A stretch of DNA of 56,238 nt, from assembly GCA_017448905.1 (NCBI GenBank), contig JAFSKP010000114.1, forward strand, positions 1 to 56,238, in the 5' to 3' direction. The notes under the pieces are model-generated. The model was not told the origin of the DNA. It saw nothing but the letters and a program-made list of their open reading frames with translations, and did no database searches. The translations under genes and the position numbers were made by a program. Source of the DNA: Bacteroidales bacterium (GTDB taxonomy: Bacteria; Bacteroidota; Bacteroidia; Bacteroidales; P3). Positions 17,137 through 26,013 of the stretch are shown here, piece after piece (the first letter of the stretch is position 1; each line of letters starts with the position of its first letter).

Positions 17137-18597
17137 TTGGACGTAATCCTCGAACATCCTGTTTACAAGCTCATAGGCGATGTCGCCGACACCATGGGGC
17201 TGGAATGCTATGCCGTGGGCGGCGTGGTACGCGACTACTTCCTGCAACGCCCCTGCTCCGACATCGACGTGGTCTGCGTGGGTAGCGGCATAGCCCTCGC
17301 CGAAGAGGTGGCCAAGAGAATTGGCCTCACCTACGACTTTGTGCCCGAAGTGCACACCTACCGCAACTTCGGCACAGCACAAATACACATCTACGGCCGC
17401 CATACGGTGCCCCCCACCGGCGACGAGGAGATAGAACTCGAATTCGTCGGCGCACGCCGCGAGTCGTACCAGCGCGACAGTCGCAAACCCATCGTCGAGG
17501 ACGGCACCCTTGAAGACGACCAGAAACGCCGCGACTTCACCATTAACGCCATGGCCGTATGCCTCAACAGCGACCGCTTCGGACAACTCGTCGACCCCTT
17601 CGGCGGCATCCGCGACCTCGACAGCGGACTGATACGCACTCCTCTCGACCCCGACATCACCTTCAGCGACGACCCCCTTCGCATGATGCGCGCCGTCCGC
17701 TTCGCATCGCAGCTCGGGTTCACCATCGACCAGCGCTGCTTCGACGCCATCTGCGACAACGCCTGCCGCCTCGACATCGTATCTCAAGAACGCATCACGA
17801 CAGAACTCAACAAGATACTCCTCTCCCCACGGCCCTCCGTAGGGCTCAAACTCCTGGAGAAGACAGGCCTCCTGCCTCTCTTCTTCCCCGAGCTGTCGAA
17901 ACTCAAGGGTGTCGAGACCATCAACGGCCACGGCCATAAAGACAACTTCTACCACACGCTGGAAGTCGTTGACAATGTGGCAGAGAAGAGTTCCGACCTA
18001 TGGCTCCGCTGGGCCGCCCTGCTCCACGACATCGGGAAACCGGCCACCAAACGCTTCGACGACAAGCTCGGATGGACCTTCCATGGCCACGAGGTCAAAG
18101 GCTCACAAATGGTCAAACGCATCTTCAAGCGTCTCCGCCTCCCCCTCGACGCCAAGATGAAGTATGTCGAGAAACTTGTCCTGCTCCACCTGCGTCCCAT
18201 AGTCATCTCCGAGGATGTGGTCACCGACTCGGCGGTCCGCCGCCTCCTCTTCGAGGCCGGCGACGACATCGACGACCTCATGCTGCTCTGCGAAGCCGAC
18301 ATAACCTCCAAGAAAGAGGAGAAAAAGAAACGCTTCCGCGACAACTACAAGCTTGTACGACAGAAACTTGTCGAGCTGGAAGAGAAAGACCGCATCCGCA
18401 ACTTCCAGCCTCCCGTCAGCGGCCTGGACATCATGGAGACCTTCGGCATCGGTCCCTGCCACGAGATAGGAGTCATAAAAGATGCCATCAAGGAAGCCAT
18501 ACTCGAGGGCACCATCCCCAACGACCGTGACGCCGCATGGCAGATGATGCTCGACCTGGCAAAACCCCTGGGCTTGAAACCAGTAGAAAAGGGCTGA
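16996..18597 (+). CDS. cca: CCA tRNA nucleotidyltransferase with HD domain
   Basis: This enzyme adds or repairs the 3' CCA of tRNAs. Nucleotidyltransferase core: AVGGVVRDYFL with DIDVVC, then the RRDFTINAMA and DPFGGIRDL motifs and the RMMRAVRFASQL tRNA-binding region. A C-terminal HD phosphohydrolase domain follows (LLHDIGKP, then HEVKGSQM). From the ATG at 16996 the protein is 533 residues, but the first 47 are encoded by the CAATCAAA array (an NNQTIKQS/NQAIKQSS repeat). Family homology begins right after the array at LDVILEHPVYKLIG. The only other usable start is TTG at 17137, which would give 486 residues and normal family length. Which start is used cannot be decided from sequence. Confidence 0.92.
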   Translation: MYECFSGYAVKQSNNQTIKQSNNQTIKQSNNQAIKQSSNQAIKQSSNLDVILEHPVYKLIGDVADTMGLECYAVGGVVRDYFLQRPCSDIDVVCVGSGIALAEEVAKRIGLTYDFVPEVHTYRNFGTAQIHIYGRHTVPPTGDEEIELEFVGARRESYQRDSRKPIVEDGTLEDDQKRRDFTINAMAVCLNSDRFGQLVDPFGGIRDLDSGLIRTPLDPDITFSDDPLRMMRAVRFASQLGFTIDQRCFDAICDNACRLDIVSQERITTELNKILLSPRPSVGLKLLEKTGLLPLFFPELSKLKGVETINGHGHKDNFYHTLEVVDNVAEKSSDLWLRWAALLHDIGKPATKRFDDKLGWTFHGHEVKGSQMVKRIFKRLRLPLDAKMKYVEKLVLLHLRPIVISEDVVTDSAVRRLLFEAGDDIDDLMLLCEADITSKKEEKKKRFRDNYKLVRQKLVELEEKDRIRNFQPPVSGLDIMETFGIGPCHEIGVIKDAIKEAILEGTIPNDRDAAWQMMLDLAKPLGLKPVEKG

Positions 18598-18630
18598 CAA
18601 CGAAGGGCAAAGAAGTTTTATCCTTGGAAA

Positions 18631-19485
18631 ATGAAGCGACTGACAGTCATATGCGGTCCTACAGCCGTGGGCAAGACGGCCTACGCCATACAGTTGGCAC
18701 AGAAACTCGGCACCGAGATTGTCTCCTGCGACTCGCGCCAATTCTACAACGAACTCAACGTCGGCGTGGCACGCCCTTCGGCCGATGAACTCGCCGCCGT
18801 CAAGCACCATTTCGTCGCCTGCCGCCCGGTCACGAAGCCTTACAATGCCTTCGACTATGAGCACGACGCACTGCAGCTCATAGAACAGCTGTTCGAGGCC
18901 CACGACGATATCGTTGCCGTCGGAGGATCAGGACTCTACATCGATGCCCTCTGCCACGGCATCAACCTCATGCCCGACCCCTCATCGGAGCTGCGTTCCA
19001 CGCTGTCTGCCCGCATCAGGAACGGCGAATTGCCCGCCATGCTCGACGAGTTGAAACGACTAGACCCCGACTATTACGCCATCGTGGACCACCGCAACCC
19101 CATACGCATCCAGCGCGCCCTAGAAGTCATCCTCACCTCTGGGAGACCTTACAGCCAGCTGATTGGCAGACCATTGCCTGAGCGTCGTTTCCTGATAACA
19201 AAAATCGCCCTACGCCGCGACCGCGACACACTGCGCAACCGCATCTGCCGACGGGTGGACATGATGGTCGCCGACGGACTGATAGAAGAAGCCCATGGCC
19301 TCATCCCCTATCGTGACATCAATACACTCAACACTGTAGGCTACAAAGAGCTTTTCGCACACTTCGATGGCGCCACAACCCTCAACCAGGCTCTCGACAA
19401 CATCAAGAACCACACATGGCAATATGCCAAAAAACAGCTCACCTGGCTCAAACGTGACCCCGAAATCACCTGGGTCGACCTATAA
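18631..19485 (+). CDS. miaA: tRNA dimethylallyltransferase MiaA
   Basis: A 284-residue enzyme that isopentenylates A37 of tRNAs reading UNN codons, using DMAPP. The P-loop GPTAVGKT is at residues 9-16. Diagnostic motifs follow: SCDSRQFYNELNVGVARPS, GGSGLYIDAL, RNPIRIQRALEV and the C-terminal TVGYKEL and YAKKQLTWLKR. It lies 33 bp after cca, so two tRNA-maturation genes are in tandem, probably one transcript. Its stop codon overlaps by 6 bp the end of the convergent acyltransferase gene. Confidence 0.96.
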   Translation: MKRLTVICGPTAVGKTAYAIQLAQKLGTEIVSCDSRQFYNELNVGVARPSADELAAVKHHFVACRPVTKPYNAFDYEHDALQLIEQLFEAHDDIVAVGGSGLYIDALCHGINLMPDPSSELRSTLSARIRNGELPAMLDELKRLDPDYYAIVDHRNPIRIQRALEVILTSGRPYSQLIGRPLPERRFLITKIALRRDRDTLRNRICRRVDMMVADGLIEEAHGLIPYRDINTLNTVGYKELFAHFDGATTLNQALDNIKNHTWQYAKKQLTWLKRDPEITWVDL

Positions 19486-20619
19486 TGTAGCGGCGAGTAC
19501 CGTGGTCACCGGGTTGGCGTAAATATCGAGCATGATATGGCGAATATCGAGCCCCGTGCTGCTGCAACAGCTGTCAAGGTGAGCGACGAATCGCTCTCGC
19601 TCTGCCGCATCATAGCGGTCGGCAAAACGTGAGGAGCCCTCGCGCAAATCGTAGGCTATGTAGTTGTTGGCCCTGAGCCTGTAGCCCGCATAGATGCGGC
19701 TGTCGACAAGGCCTGCAAACCACTTGAAGAAAGCACCGTCGCGGGAGGCGTCATATCCGCACAGGTCGTCGTGCGACACCGGCTTGCGGACGCTGATGTG
19801 CACCTCGCCCTTGGGCTGCAGAAGGCCGGTGACGATGCTCCATAAATCCTCATTCTCCTCCTTATGGTAGACCCCTCCCACGGTCATGAGCAACTCGCGC
19901 GCCTTGAACTTGTCGCAGGGTTCCCACTCGTACGACACCGACACAGGAACGATGTTCAACTCCGAAATGTTGGCGACGAGGTCTTTCATGTCGCCGCTGC
20001 CGGCAAACATCTTGAGGAGCGAAGGCTCTGTGGCATCCATACCGTTCTTCGTACGCCCGTTGCGCTGTGCAATCCATACCGACTCATGGCGTCCGGTGAT
20101 GCAGTAGCGCATATAGGACGACACCAGTGCCATGCTGCTGTAGAAGCTGCGCATCGCGCCGCCACGCTCCACACGGAACATCTTGTTGATGCGTCCCAGC
20201 TCGATGACAAGGGGATGCTTCATGAGATTGGCGCCGAAGGTGATCTGGCATAACGGGAGGCCATACTCATGCAAGATATACTGCAGCAGGAAGGCGTCGA
20301 GAACTATATCACGGTGGTTGGAAACAAAAAGGTAGGACCAGGCAGGGTCGAGCCTGTCAGCCCCATCCGACGTAAGGCGGGTGATGGATGTGTCGATGAT
20401 GCGCGAGATGCCGTCGTACATTATCGTCGTCTGCAGCTCGTCTATCGAGGCGATGGCAAGCAAGCGGTTCTTGACATCGGCGGGATCGCTGTCAGGATAG
20501 ACAAAACGGGAAACAATATCGAAGTCCGGACAGCCGACAATACGCTGCAAAGCAAGGGGTAGCTCTTCTTCGCTATAGGGACGTATGGAATCGTATTCCT
20601 GTGGGTATCGGTCAGCCAT
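19480..20619 (-). CDS. Glycerol-3-phosphate/1-acylglycerol-phosphate acyltransferase-like protein
   Basis: A 379-residue acyltransferase of the PlsB/PlsC fold. The HxxxxD motif is NHRDIVLD (about residue 113), followed by the GANLMKHP segment, RVERGGAMR and a glycine-rich WIAQRNGRTKNG (blocks III and IV). Members acylate glycerol phosphate or related lipid acceptors at the inner membrane. No strong transmembrane helix is visible, so peripheral attachment is likely. It overlaps the upstream adenylate-forming ligase by 8 bp, which suggests translational coupling and joint action on an acyl or aryl group. The exact acceptor is unknown. Confidence 0.82.
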   Translation of the reverse strand: MADRYPQEYDSIRPYSEEELPLALQRIVGCPDFDIVSRFVYPDSDPADVKNRLLAIASIDELQTTIMYDGISRIIDTSITRLTSDGADRLDPAWSYLFVSNHRDIVLDAFLLQYILHEYGLPLCQITFGANLMKHPLVIELGRINKMFRVERGGAMRSFYSSMALVSSYMRYCITGRHESVWIAQRNGRTKNGMDATEPSLLKMFAGSGDMKDLVANISELNIVPVSVSYEWEPCDKFKARELLMTVGGVYHKEENEDLWSIVTGLLQPKGEVHISVRKPVSHDDLCGYDASRDGAFFKWFAGLVDSRIYAGYRLRANNYIAYDLREGSSRFADRYDAAERERFVAHLDSCCSSTGLDIRHIMLDIYANPVTTVLAATL

Positions 20620-21922
20620 TTTTCTGTCTCAAATCAATGAATTTAACTGGTTTACGGCTCTTCTCCGGGAAGTTGATGCGACGTATCTCGTCACTGGGCA
20701 GAATCTCTATTCTGGGTGTCACGCGGATGCGCGAACGGAAACGGTCCTTGAGTTCCTTGACGACATCGTCGGTGTCGCGGGAGCTATCCCTAAGCCCTAT
20801 CTTCACCGTGACATCGTCGGTGCCGGTATCGTTGGTAGCGGCATAGATGACATAGTTCTCCACATAGTCGGTGTTGTCGAGCACATCGTTGATGGCTGGA
20901 GGGTAAAGGGTGGTACCTTTGAGCTTTATCATGTTGTTCTTGCGACCGATAAGTGGTGTGAGGCGGTAGGAGTTGCGGCCACAGCGGCACTGTTCGACAC
21001 GCTTGGCTGCGATGTCGCCTGTGCGGAAACGCAGCAGAGGCATTCCCTCGACACCGAGCGTGGTGACTACGATTTCGCCTGGCTGGCCGTCGGGAACCGG
21101 CCGGTCGTCCTCGCCGATGATTTCGACGATGATGAGCTCGGGGTGGACATGACCGCCACAGCCGTAAGGACACTCGCTGAAGGTGGCTCCCATCTCGGTG
21201 GATGAGTAGGTGGCGAAAAGCTGCACCTCAGGCCATTTCTCGGCGATGCGGCGCCCCAAGAGGTTAAGCTCGAAGTTCTGGTCACGCAATCCCTCACCGA
21301 TGCCAATGATGCGGCGTACGCTGCTCCCATGGTAGTCGATGCCATGCGCCTCGGCATATTCCACCAGCCTGAGGATGAACGACGGCACGCACATGATGGT
21401 GTCGGGGTGGATACGCTGTATGGTATCCCACTGCAGCTCAGGGATACCGTTGCCGACACGGATGATAGAGGCTCCCAGCTCGCGGATGCCCAGAAAATAG
21501 GCAAGTCCCGCCATGAAACGCTTGTCGATGGTTGTCATCAGCTGCAGAATGCTGCCGGGATGAAGGCCGGCGCAGGCGAACGACTTCTTCTCGTTGTAAG
21601 CCAGACGCTGGAGGTCGCGCTCGGTGCAGCCGAACGTCACGGGGTCGCCAAGGGTACCCGAGGTGGTGATGTAGTCGATAATCTTCTCCTTAGGGCAACA
21701 GAGGATGTCGTCGCTATGGAGCTGGAGGTCGCGCTTTGTGGTGAAAGGCAGAGACGTCAGGTCCTCAAGATGACGTATCGTACTGACATCAATAGCATTG
21801 GCAGCGAAAATGCGTTTGTAGAACGGTGAGTTGGACGCGAGATAGGCCAACGCCTTCTGTAGCAACCCCTCCTGGAATGCCTTTATCTCTTCGGGTGATT
21901 TGTATTCGATGTCTGTTTCCAT
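20612..21922 (-). CDS. Phenylacetate-CoA ligase family (adenylate-forming) enzyme
   Basis: An adenylate-forming enzyme of the PaaK family (436 residues from the ATG at 21922). The AMP-binding core has TTSGTLGDPV (about residue 85), FATYSSTEMGATF, VTTLGVEGMPLLRFRTGD and the C-terminal KLKGTTLYPPAI with a mobile lid domain. It activates a carboxylic acid as acyl-AMP and then thioester. The upstream ATG at 21973 would add MWLIIGYIRKLLFSRTD, which has no counterpart in the family, so the internal start is preferred. The stop overlaps the start of the acyltransferase. The pairing with an acyltransferase suggests lipid or polyketide-like acyl transfer rather than phenylacetate catabolism, since no paa genes are present. 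Confidence 0.85.
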   Translation of the reverse strand: METDIEYKSPEEIKAFQEGLLQKALAYLASNSPFYKRIFAANAIDVSTIRHLEDLTSLPFTTKRDLQLHSDDILCCPKEKIIDYITTSGTLGDPVTFGCTERDLQRLAYNEKKSFACAGLHPGSILQLMTTIDKRFMAGLAYFLGIRELGASIIRVGNGIPELQWDTIQRIHPDTIMCVPSFILRLVEYAEAHGIDYHGSSVRRIIGIGEGLRDQNFELNLLGRRIAEKWPEVQLFATYSSTEMGATFSECPYGCGGHVHPELIIVEIIGEDDRPVPDGQPGEIVVTTLGVEGMPLLRFRTGDIAAKRVEQCRCGRNSYRLTPLIGRKNNMIKLKGTTLYPPAINDVLDNTDYVENYVIYAATNDTGTDDVTVKIGLRDSSRDTDDVVKELKDRFRSRIRVTPRIEILPSDEIRRINFPEKSRKPVKFIDLRQKNG

Positions 21923-21988
21923 ATCAGTTCTGCTGAAAAGGAGCTTTCTTATGTAACCTATGATTAGCCACAAGAATCAATTATCAGT

Positions 21989-22843
21989 TTATCTGTCCAT
22001 TACCAGTTTGTCAATCCACTCAAGAAACCTGTATTTCCATGGGCGGCATTCGGGAGTGCCCTTGCTATCGCTCACGCCGAACCCATGACCGCCAGTCTTA
22101 TACTGTATATATGTGTGCTCTACACCAGCGGCAGTCAGCGCAGAGTCGAGCAGCACGGAGTTGTGGTATTCGACAACAGGGTCGTCGATGCAGTTGACGA
22201 GGAAAACCGGCGGACAGTCGTTCGTGACATGGCGTTCGAGCGACCACCGGTCCATACGTTCCACAGTGCGTGTGCGGCGTTCGCCCAAGAGTCCGCGGCG
22301 CGAACGCTTGTGGACGCAGGGTTCCGTCATCGTGACTACAGGATAGATAGGGGCCACGAAGGCGGGGCGCATGGCACCAGGGATGACAGCCTGGCTCATG
22401 GCCAGATGGCCGCCGGCGGAGAAGCCCATGATGCCGATGGTGGATGGACGGATTCCGTAGCGCGACGCATGGGCGGCAACCCAGCGGAGCGCGGCCTGGC
22501 CGTCATTGTACATGTCGGGGGCTATGTTGCCGCGCACCAGAATGCGGCTGTGAGAGAACCAAGCCCACCATCCGGCCACGCGATAGCGTAACACGAAAGC
22601 GGTAATGCCGTTCTGCTGCAGGAACTTGGCGACCTCGACGCCTTCGCCATCATAGTCGAGCCAGCAGTAGCTGCCACCGGGGCAAACCACCACGGCTGCC
22701 TTGGGCTGTTCGGCAGCATAGACCTCGAGCGTGACTCTGCCGAGCGACGAGTCAGCAGGGTAGACAGACACCCTCTCCTGCGACGCCGCAAAGGAAGACA
22801 GTGCAAGGGAAAAACAGAATATGTAGAAGCTGTGTATCCTCAT
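21989..22843 (-). CDS. Secreted alpha/beta-hydrolase (acetyl-esterase/xylan-esterase-like)
   Basis: A 284-residue alpha/beta-hydrolase with a signal peptide (MRIHSFYIFCFSLALSSFAAS). Catalytic elements can be read directly: oxyanion-loop PGGSY, nucleophile elbow GFSAGG (Ser near 141), acid in CIDDPVV, and His in GGHGFG. The pattern is that of the endo-xylanase/acetylxylan-esterase annotated group of Bacteroidota, which usually deacetylates plant polysaccharides. It starts exactly where the 130-residue gene upstream ends (TGATG overlap), so the two are translationally coupled. No glycoside hydrolase or SusCD pair is adjacent. Confidence 0.85.
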   Translation of the reverse strand: MRIHSFYIFCFSLALSSFAASQERVSVYPADSSLGRVTLEVYAAEQPKAAVVVCPGGSYCWLDYDGEGVEVAKFLQQNGITAFVLRYRVAGWWAWFSHSRILVRGNIAPDMYNDGQAALRWVAAHASRYGIRPSTIGIMGFSAGGHLAMSQAVIPGAMRPAFVAPIYPVVTMTEPCVHKRSRRGLLGERRTRTVERMDRWSLERHVTNDCPPVFLVNCIDDPVVEYHNSVLLDSALTAAGVEHTYIQYKTGGHGFGVSDSKGTPECRPWKYRFLEWIDKLVMDR

Positions 22844-23202
22844 CAGCCAAGAATTTTTCTGACTTCGTCGGACGACAGCTGCCGGTACATGTTGGCTTTG
22901 TCGGCCGCGAAGTCAACCTCGAAGTACTCCTCGTCATAGAACGAGAGCTTGGAGTTGGTGTCGGGGTTGCACTCGAGATAAGAGATCTCGTCGAGTTTCA
23001 GCCCTTTGGCCTCGCAAATCTGTTCGGCCAGCGAACGACCGGCGTAGGTCACCGATGTACCAGGGTTTTCCTGATAGAGTTCAGTGACAATGATATATGT
23101 CTTACCATCGACCACACGAGTCTTCAGGCCACAACTTGAGGGCATATCCCACTGCCCCTTGAATTCAAATATCTCGTCGTAATATTTTTCTGGTACTTTC
23201 AT
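22843..23202 (-). CDS. Hypothetical small protein (119 residues)
   Basis: I do not recognise this family. From the ATG at 23202 the product is 119 residues, soluble and acidic, beginning MKVPEKYYDEIFEFKGQW, with alternating strands (TRVVDGKTYIIVTEL) and helical stretches. The frame is open 33 nt further upstream, but those codons (MLECVKTSQTV) come from the repeat array, so the later start is chosen. It lies between a B12-type radical SAM gene and an esterase gene, coupled to the latter by a one-base overlap. Confidence 0.72.
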   Translation of the reverse strand: MKVPEKYYDEIFEFKGQWDMPSSCGLKTRVVDGKTYIIVTELYQENPGTSVTYAGRSLAEQICEAKGLKLDEISYLECNPDTNSKLSFYDEEYFEVDFAADKANMYRQLSSDEVRKILG

Positions 23203-23220
23203 AACTGTTTGACTAGTTTT

Positions 23221-23251
23221 AACGCATTCAAGCACTCAAGCGTTCAAGCAT
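23221..23251 (-). repeat. 8-nt repeat array spanning a stop codon (AATGCTTGA words)
   Basis: On the minus strand the radical SAM gene ends AAT-GCT-TGA and the array continues with the words ACGCTTGA, GTGCTTGA and ATGCG. The stop codon is therefore part of the first repeat unit. Closer to the next start codon the sequence becomes G-poor. Confidence 0.8.
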
Positions 23252-24536
23252 TCTTCTTGATGTTCCTCACGACATCCTTTCCGAACGACTTGTTGGCCAG
23301 CGCGCGGTTGCGGGGTCTGTAGGTGCCATCCTCCATCTCGCGCAGGGTGACGTTGCAGAAAAGGCGGAACATCTTCGACTCCTGTGTTTCAGTGGCATAG
23401 AAACTCTTCCAGGCGTAGTCATATACATCCTGCAGCTCGTCGGGTGTCATGTGGCGCGGTTGGAAAACCACCTGGCCGGCATTGTAGTGGTCCCAGTCGA
23501 AGTCGAAGATGCGCCCCTGACGCAACAGGTCGTCGTAAGCTTTGGTGTGGGGGAAAGGCGTCATCACCGTGAATTCGGCAAGGTCGAGGTCTATCTCCCC
23601 AAGGAAGTCGATGAGGCGTTTGCAGTCGTCCACCGTCTGGTTGTCAAGGCCGAGCAGGATAGTTCCCTCGACACCGATGCCGTAGTCATGGTAGCGCTTC
23701 ACGCGTTCCTTTATATAGTCGGAGGTGTCGTACACAGCCTGGTAGACATACCAGGCTCCGGCCTTGGCGGCAAGGTCGAGCACCTCGGGGTCGTCCTCGA
23801 TGGTGTGGCTGATCCACTTCTTCTTGAGAGGAGCTATGGCGGTGAAGAGTTCTTTTTCCCATTCCTTGTTCTGTGCCAACGAGTTGTCGACGATAAAGAG
23901 TCGGTTGTTTTCGATGGCAGCCATGTCCTCCACAACCTTGTCGACGGGACGAGGACGGAAACGGCGTCCGCCGAGATAGGAGACGGCGCAGGGATAGCAG
24001 CTGAAACGGCATCCGCGCGAGGCATGGAAGAGGTCAACCATCTGCACACCTTTGTGGTTGTAGAGCTCACGCTTGTAGAGGTCGCGGCGGCAGGGGCCGA
24101 CACTCTCGATAGGGGGTTGCTTGCCCATGAAGTTGTAAACCTTCTTCAGACATCCGTTCTTCCAGTCGAGGATCTGCTGCTCTGAACGGCCCTCCGACTC
24201 GCCCAACAGCACGCTGTCGACATGCTCCACCATCTCTTCGGCATGAAGCATCGTCGAAATGCCGCCAGCGATGACTTTCTTGCCACGCCTGTGATACTCG
24301 TCGGCAATGGCCCAGGCACGTTTCACCTGCGTGCTGAGCATCACCGAAAGAGCCACCAAGTCGCACTCCTCGTCGAAGTCGATGGCCTCGACGTTTTCGT
24401 CGGTAAAAGTGATATCAACATATTCCGGCAATGTGGCGGCGTATGCCACAGGACCATGAGGCGGAAGGTTGAAGGTGGTCTGCCCTCTCAGTTTCTGCCA
24501 TTTCGGATAAATCAGTTTCAGTTTTATCGTCTCCAT
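23244..24536 (-). CDS. B12-binding-domain radical SAM protein (BchE/HpnR-like)
   Basis: A 430-residue enzyme. The N-terminal about 150 residues resemble a cobalamin-binding Rossmann domain (ALSVMLSTQVKRAW, KKVIAGGISTMLHAEE), although the DxHxxG base-off motif is not obvious. The radical SAM core has the cluster motif CRFSCYPC (C-x3-C-x2-C, about residue 176), then FIVDNSLAQN and a GTILLGLDNQTVDD half-barrel repeat. Such enzymes do methylations or ring chemistry on lipids, pigments or natural products; the substrate here is unknown. Its last two codons and stop (AAT-GCT-TGA) are identical to the repeat unit that follows. A small unknown gene and an esterase gene lie downstream on the same strand. 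Confidence 0.85.
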   Translation of the reverse strand: METIKLKLIYPKWQKLRGQTTFNLPPHGPVAYAATLPEYVDITFTDENVEAIDFDEECDLVALSVMLSTQVKRAWAIADEYHRRGKKVIAGGISTMLHAEEMVEHVDSVLLGESEGRSEQQILDWKNGCLKKVYNFMGKQPPIESVGPCRRDLYKRELYNHKGVQMVDLFHASRGCRFSCYPCAVSYLGGRRFRPRPVDKVVEDMAAIENNRLFIVDNSLAQNKEWEKELFTAIAPLKKKWISHTIEDDPEVLDLAAKAGAWYVYQAVYDTSDYIKERVKRYHDYGIGVEGTILLGLDNQTVDDCKRLIDFLGEIDLDLAEFTVMTPFPHTKAYDDLLRQGRIFDFDWDHYNAGQVVFQPRHMTPDELQDVYDYAWKSFYATETQESKMFRLFCNVTLREMEDGTYRPRNRALANKSFGKDVVRNIKKNA

Positions 24537-24663
24537 TTAAACACCTTTATATACTACAACAGTATTTCCCCCATCATCCGCGTTGCATTATCTCATGACA
24601 ACATATTATAATACAACACTCCACACTTGAAATGGGATGATGATTGGTGAGAAAAACAAACTA

Positions 24664-24671
24664 CAAAAATA
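24664..24671 (-). promoter_or_regulatory. Possible -7 element (TATTTTTG) for the radical SAM gene
   Basis: In the 215-bp AT-rich gap 24537-24751 the minus strand carries TATTTTTG, which fits TAnnTTTG. A -33 TTTG at the ideal spacing is absent. I see no gene or repeat array in this gap. Confidence 0.3.
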
Positions 24672-24751
24672 AACAAAAAAAACGAAATGGAAGCCAGAAA
24701 GGACAAAAAACGACCCCGAAAAGCCCGGTGAATGGGATTACGCTGGCGGCA

Positions 24752-25429
24752 TCACTCCGGATAATACTCGGCAAAAGTGTGATCATCATATAGAATCACA
24801 ACTTTTTCGATGCGTTTCCTCGACATGATGACGCTGGCAGCTTGAGACACACAGTCACCAGGGGTCTCTGACTGTGCGTGACGACCCTGTTGTACTGTCT
24901 CTGCTCCAATCCCGCTAACAATTGCCGCTCCCTCTGTAACAAGAGGAGCTGACAGGACCTTATCGGACGCCGATTTCGTGTCTGAACCATCAAGCCATGC
25001 GTCATCCTCCGGTCCGTTATCCGTGGACTCCGCGCCGCCGTCAGAAGGTGCCGTCATCATAGGGTCAGAAGAAGAGACCTCTGTAGGCAACGGCATTGGC
25101 TGCACCGACGCCTGTTCCGGTTCATCATTCACCTCAGGAGCCATTGTCTGTTTTTCATCTTGCAGGGAAGAGAAAAGGTCAGGTTGCCGCCCGTCAGGTT
25201 TCGGCTGAGCCGGAACAGACGCATTGTACATCTCACCCACGCCGAGCGTGAGCCACCTGATGTCTATCTCCGGGTAGCGGTTCACGACTTTCATGACAAA
25301 ATCAAGGCTGGGGCGATTACGACCGCTCAGGATATGCGACATTCCGGAGGGTTGTATTCCTATCTCCTCTGCAAACTGTCGTGAGGTGAGATTTTTGGCC
25401 TTTAGAATTAAATTTATCCTGTCTATCAT
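24752..25429 (-). CDS. XRE-family HTH transcriptional regulator
   Basis: A 225-residue protein whose first 65 residues form a Cro/CI-type helix-turn-helix: INLILKAKNLTSRQFAEEIG, then IQPSGMSHILSGRNRPSLDF (recognition helix around SGMSHILSG). The remaining 150 residues are Pro/Ser/Glu/Asp-rich and look disordered, ending in a short ordered tail (KVVILYDDHTFAEYYPE). This build is common for Bacteroidales XRE proteins whose targets are unknown. The AT-rich region directly upstream has many ACATTTGT elements that may be its operators; this is inference. Confidence 0.88.
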   Translation of the reverse strand: MIDRINLILKAKNLTSRQFAEEIGIQPSGMSHILSGRNRPSLDFVMKVVNRYPEIDIRWLTLGVGEMYNASVPAQPKPDGRQPDLFSSLQDEKQTMAPEVNDEPEQASVQPMPLPTEVSSSDPMMTAPSDGGAESTDNGPEDDAWLDGSDTKSASDKVLSAPLVTEGAAIVSGIGAETVQQGRHAQSETPGDCVSQAASVIMSRKRIEKVVILYDDHTFAEYYPE

Positions 25430-26013
25430 ATATTTACATATGTAATCAGAGTTAAAAACTTTTTACAAAAGTATACATTTAATTCGAAACATTTGTATTT
25501 TAGGTGAAATTTATTTTTGTAATCTTTCAATTTACATAAGTATCACTTTAAACATATATTGTTAAAATATTAAATATCAATAAATAGTAAAATATCATTT
25601 AATTATATTGTCATCGCATCGAAACGAACCTAATCAACTTAAAAACAACTTTAATTAAAACATAGAATATGCATATATACAGATATTTATATTATTTTAC
25701 ATTATACAAATATGGCTGTTTGAAAATTTTTTTACAAATGTTCTTTGATTACATTTGTGAAATTTTACAAATATTACCGACAATTATAATTATTACATTT
25801 GTAAATACAGCAATTGGTATACATTTGTGAATATCTGAAAATGGCCTCTGTTGGCTTTTCTCAACTCCTGTCATACCTGGACTCCTAAAACGGGTAGAAA
25901 ATCGATTAGAAGGCAAATTCAGGAAAACTGCAAGAATCAAAAAAAATAATCATCCTGATATACATTTTTTAAATAACCTGCGTTACTACTGCAAAAAACA
26001 AATAATAATCACG
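25430..26013. other. AT-rich intergenic region with repeated ACATTTGT elements
   Basis: This 584-bp stretch is strikingly AT-rich compared with its GC-rich flanks, and I find no credible gene in it. It carries several copies of ACATTTGT or its complement ACAAATGT (about 25490, 25735, 25752, 25796 and 25822). One inverted pair is ACAAATG at 25734 facing CATTTGT at 25753. TACATTTG itself fits the -7 box TAnnTTTG, so the copies may be promoters, operators or both. On the minus strand TACTTTTG (25466-25473) is a -7 candidate for the XRE gene. Confidence 0.6.

Noticed and set aside
25749..25940. A 63-residue minus-strand gene in the AT-rich island
   Set aside because: No homology, odd composition, it overlaps the repeated ACATTTGT elements, and no start signal distinguishes it.
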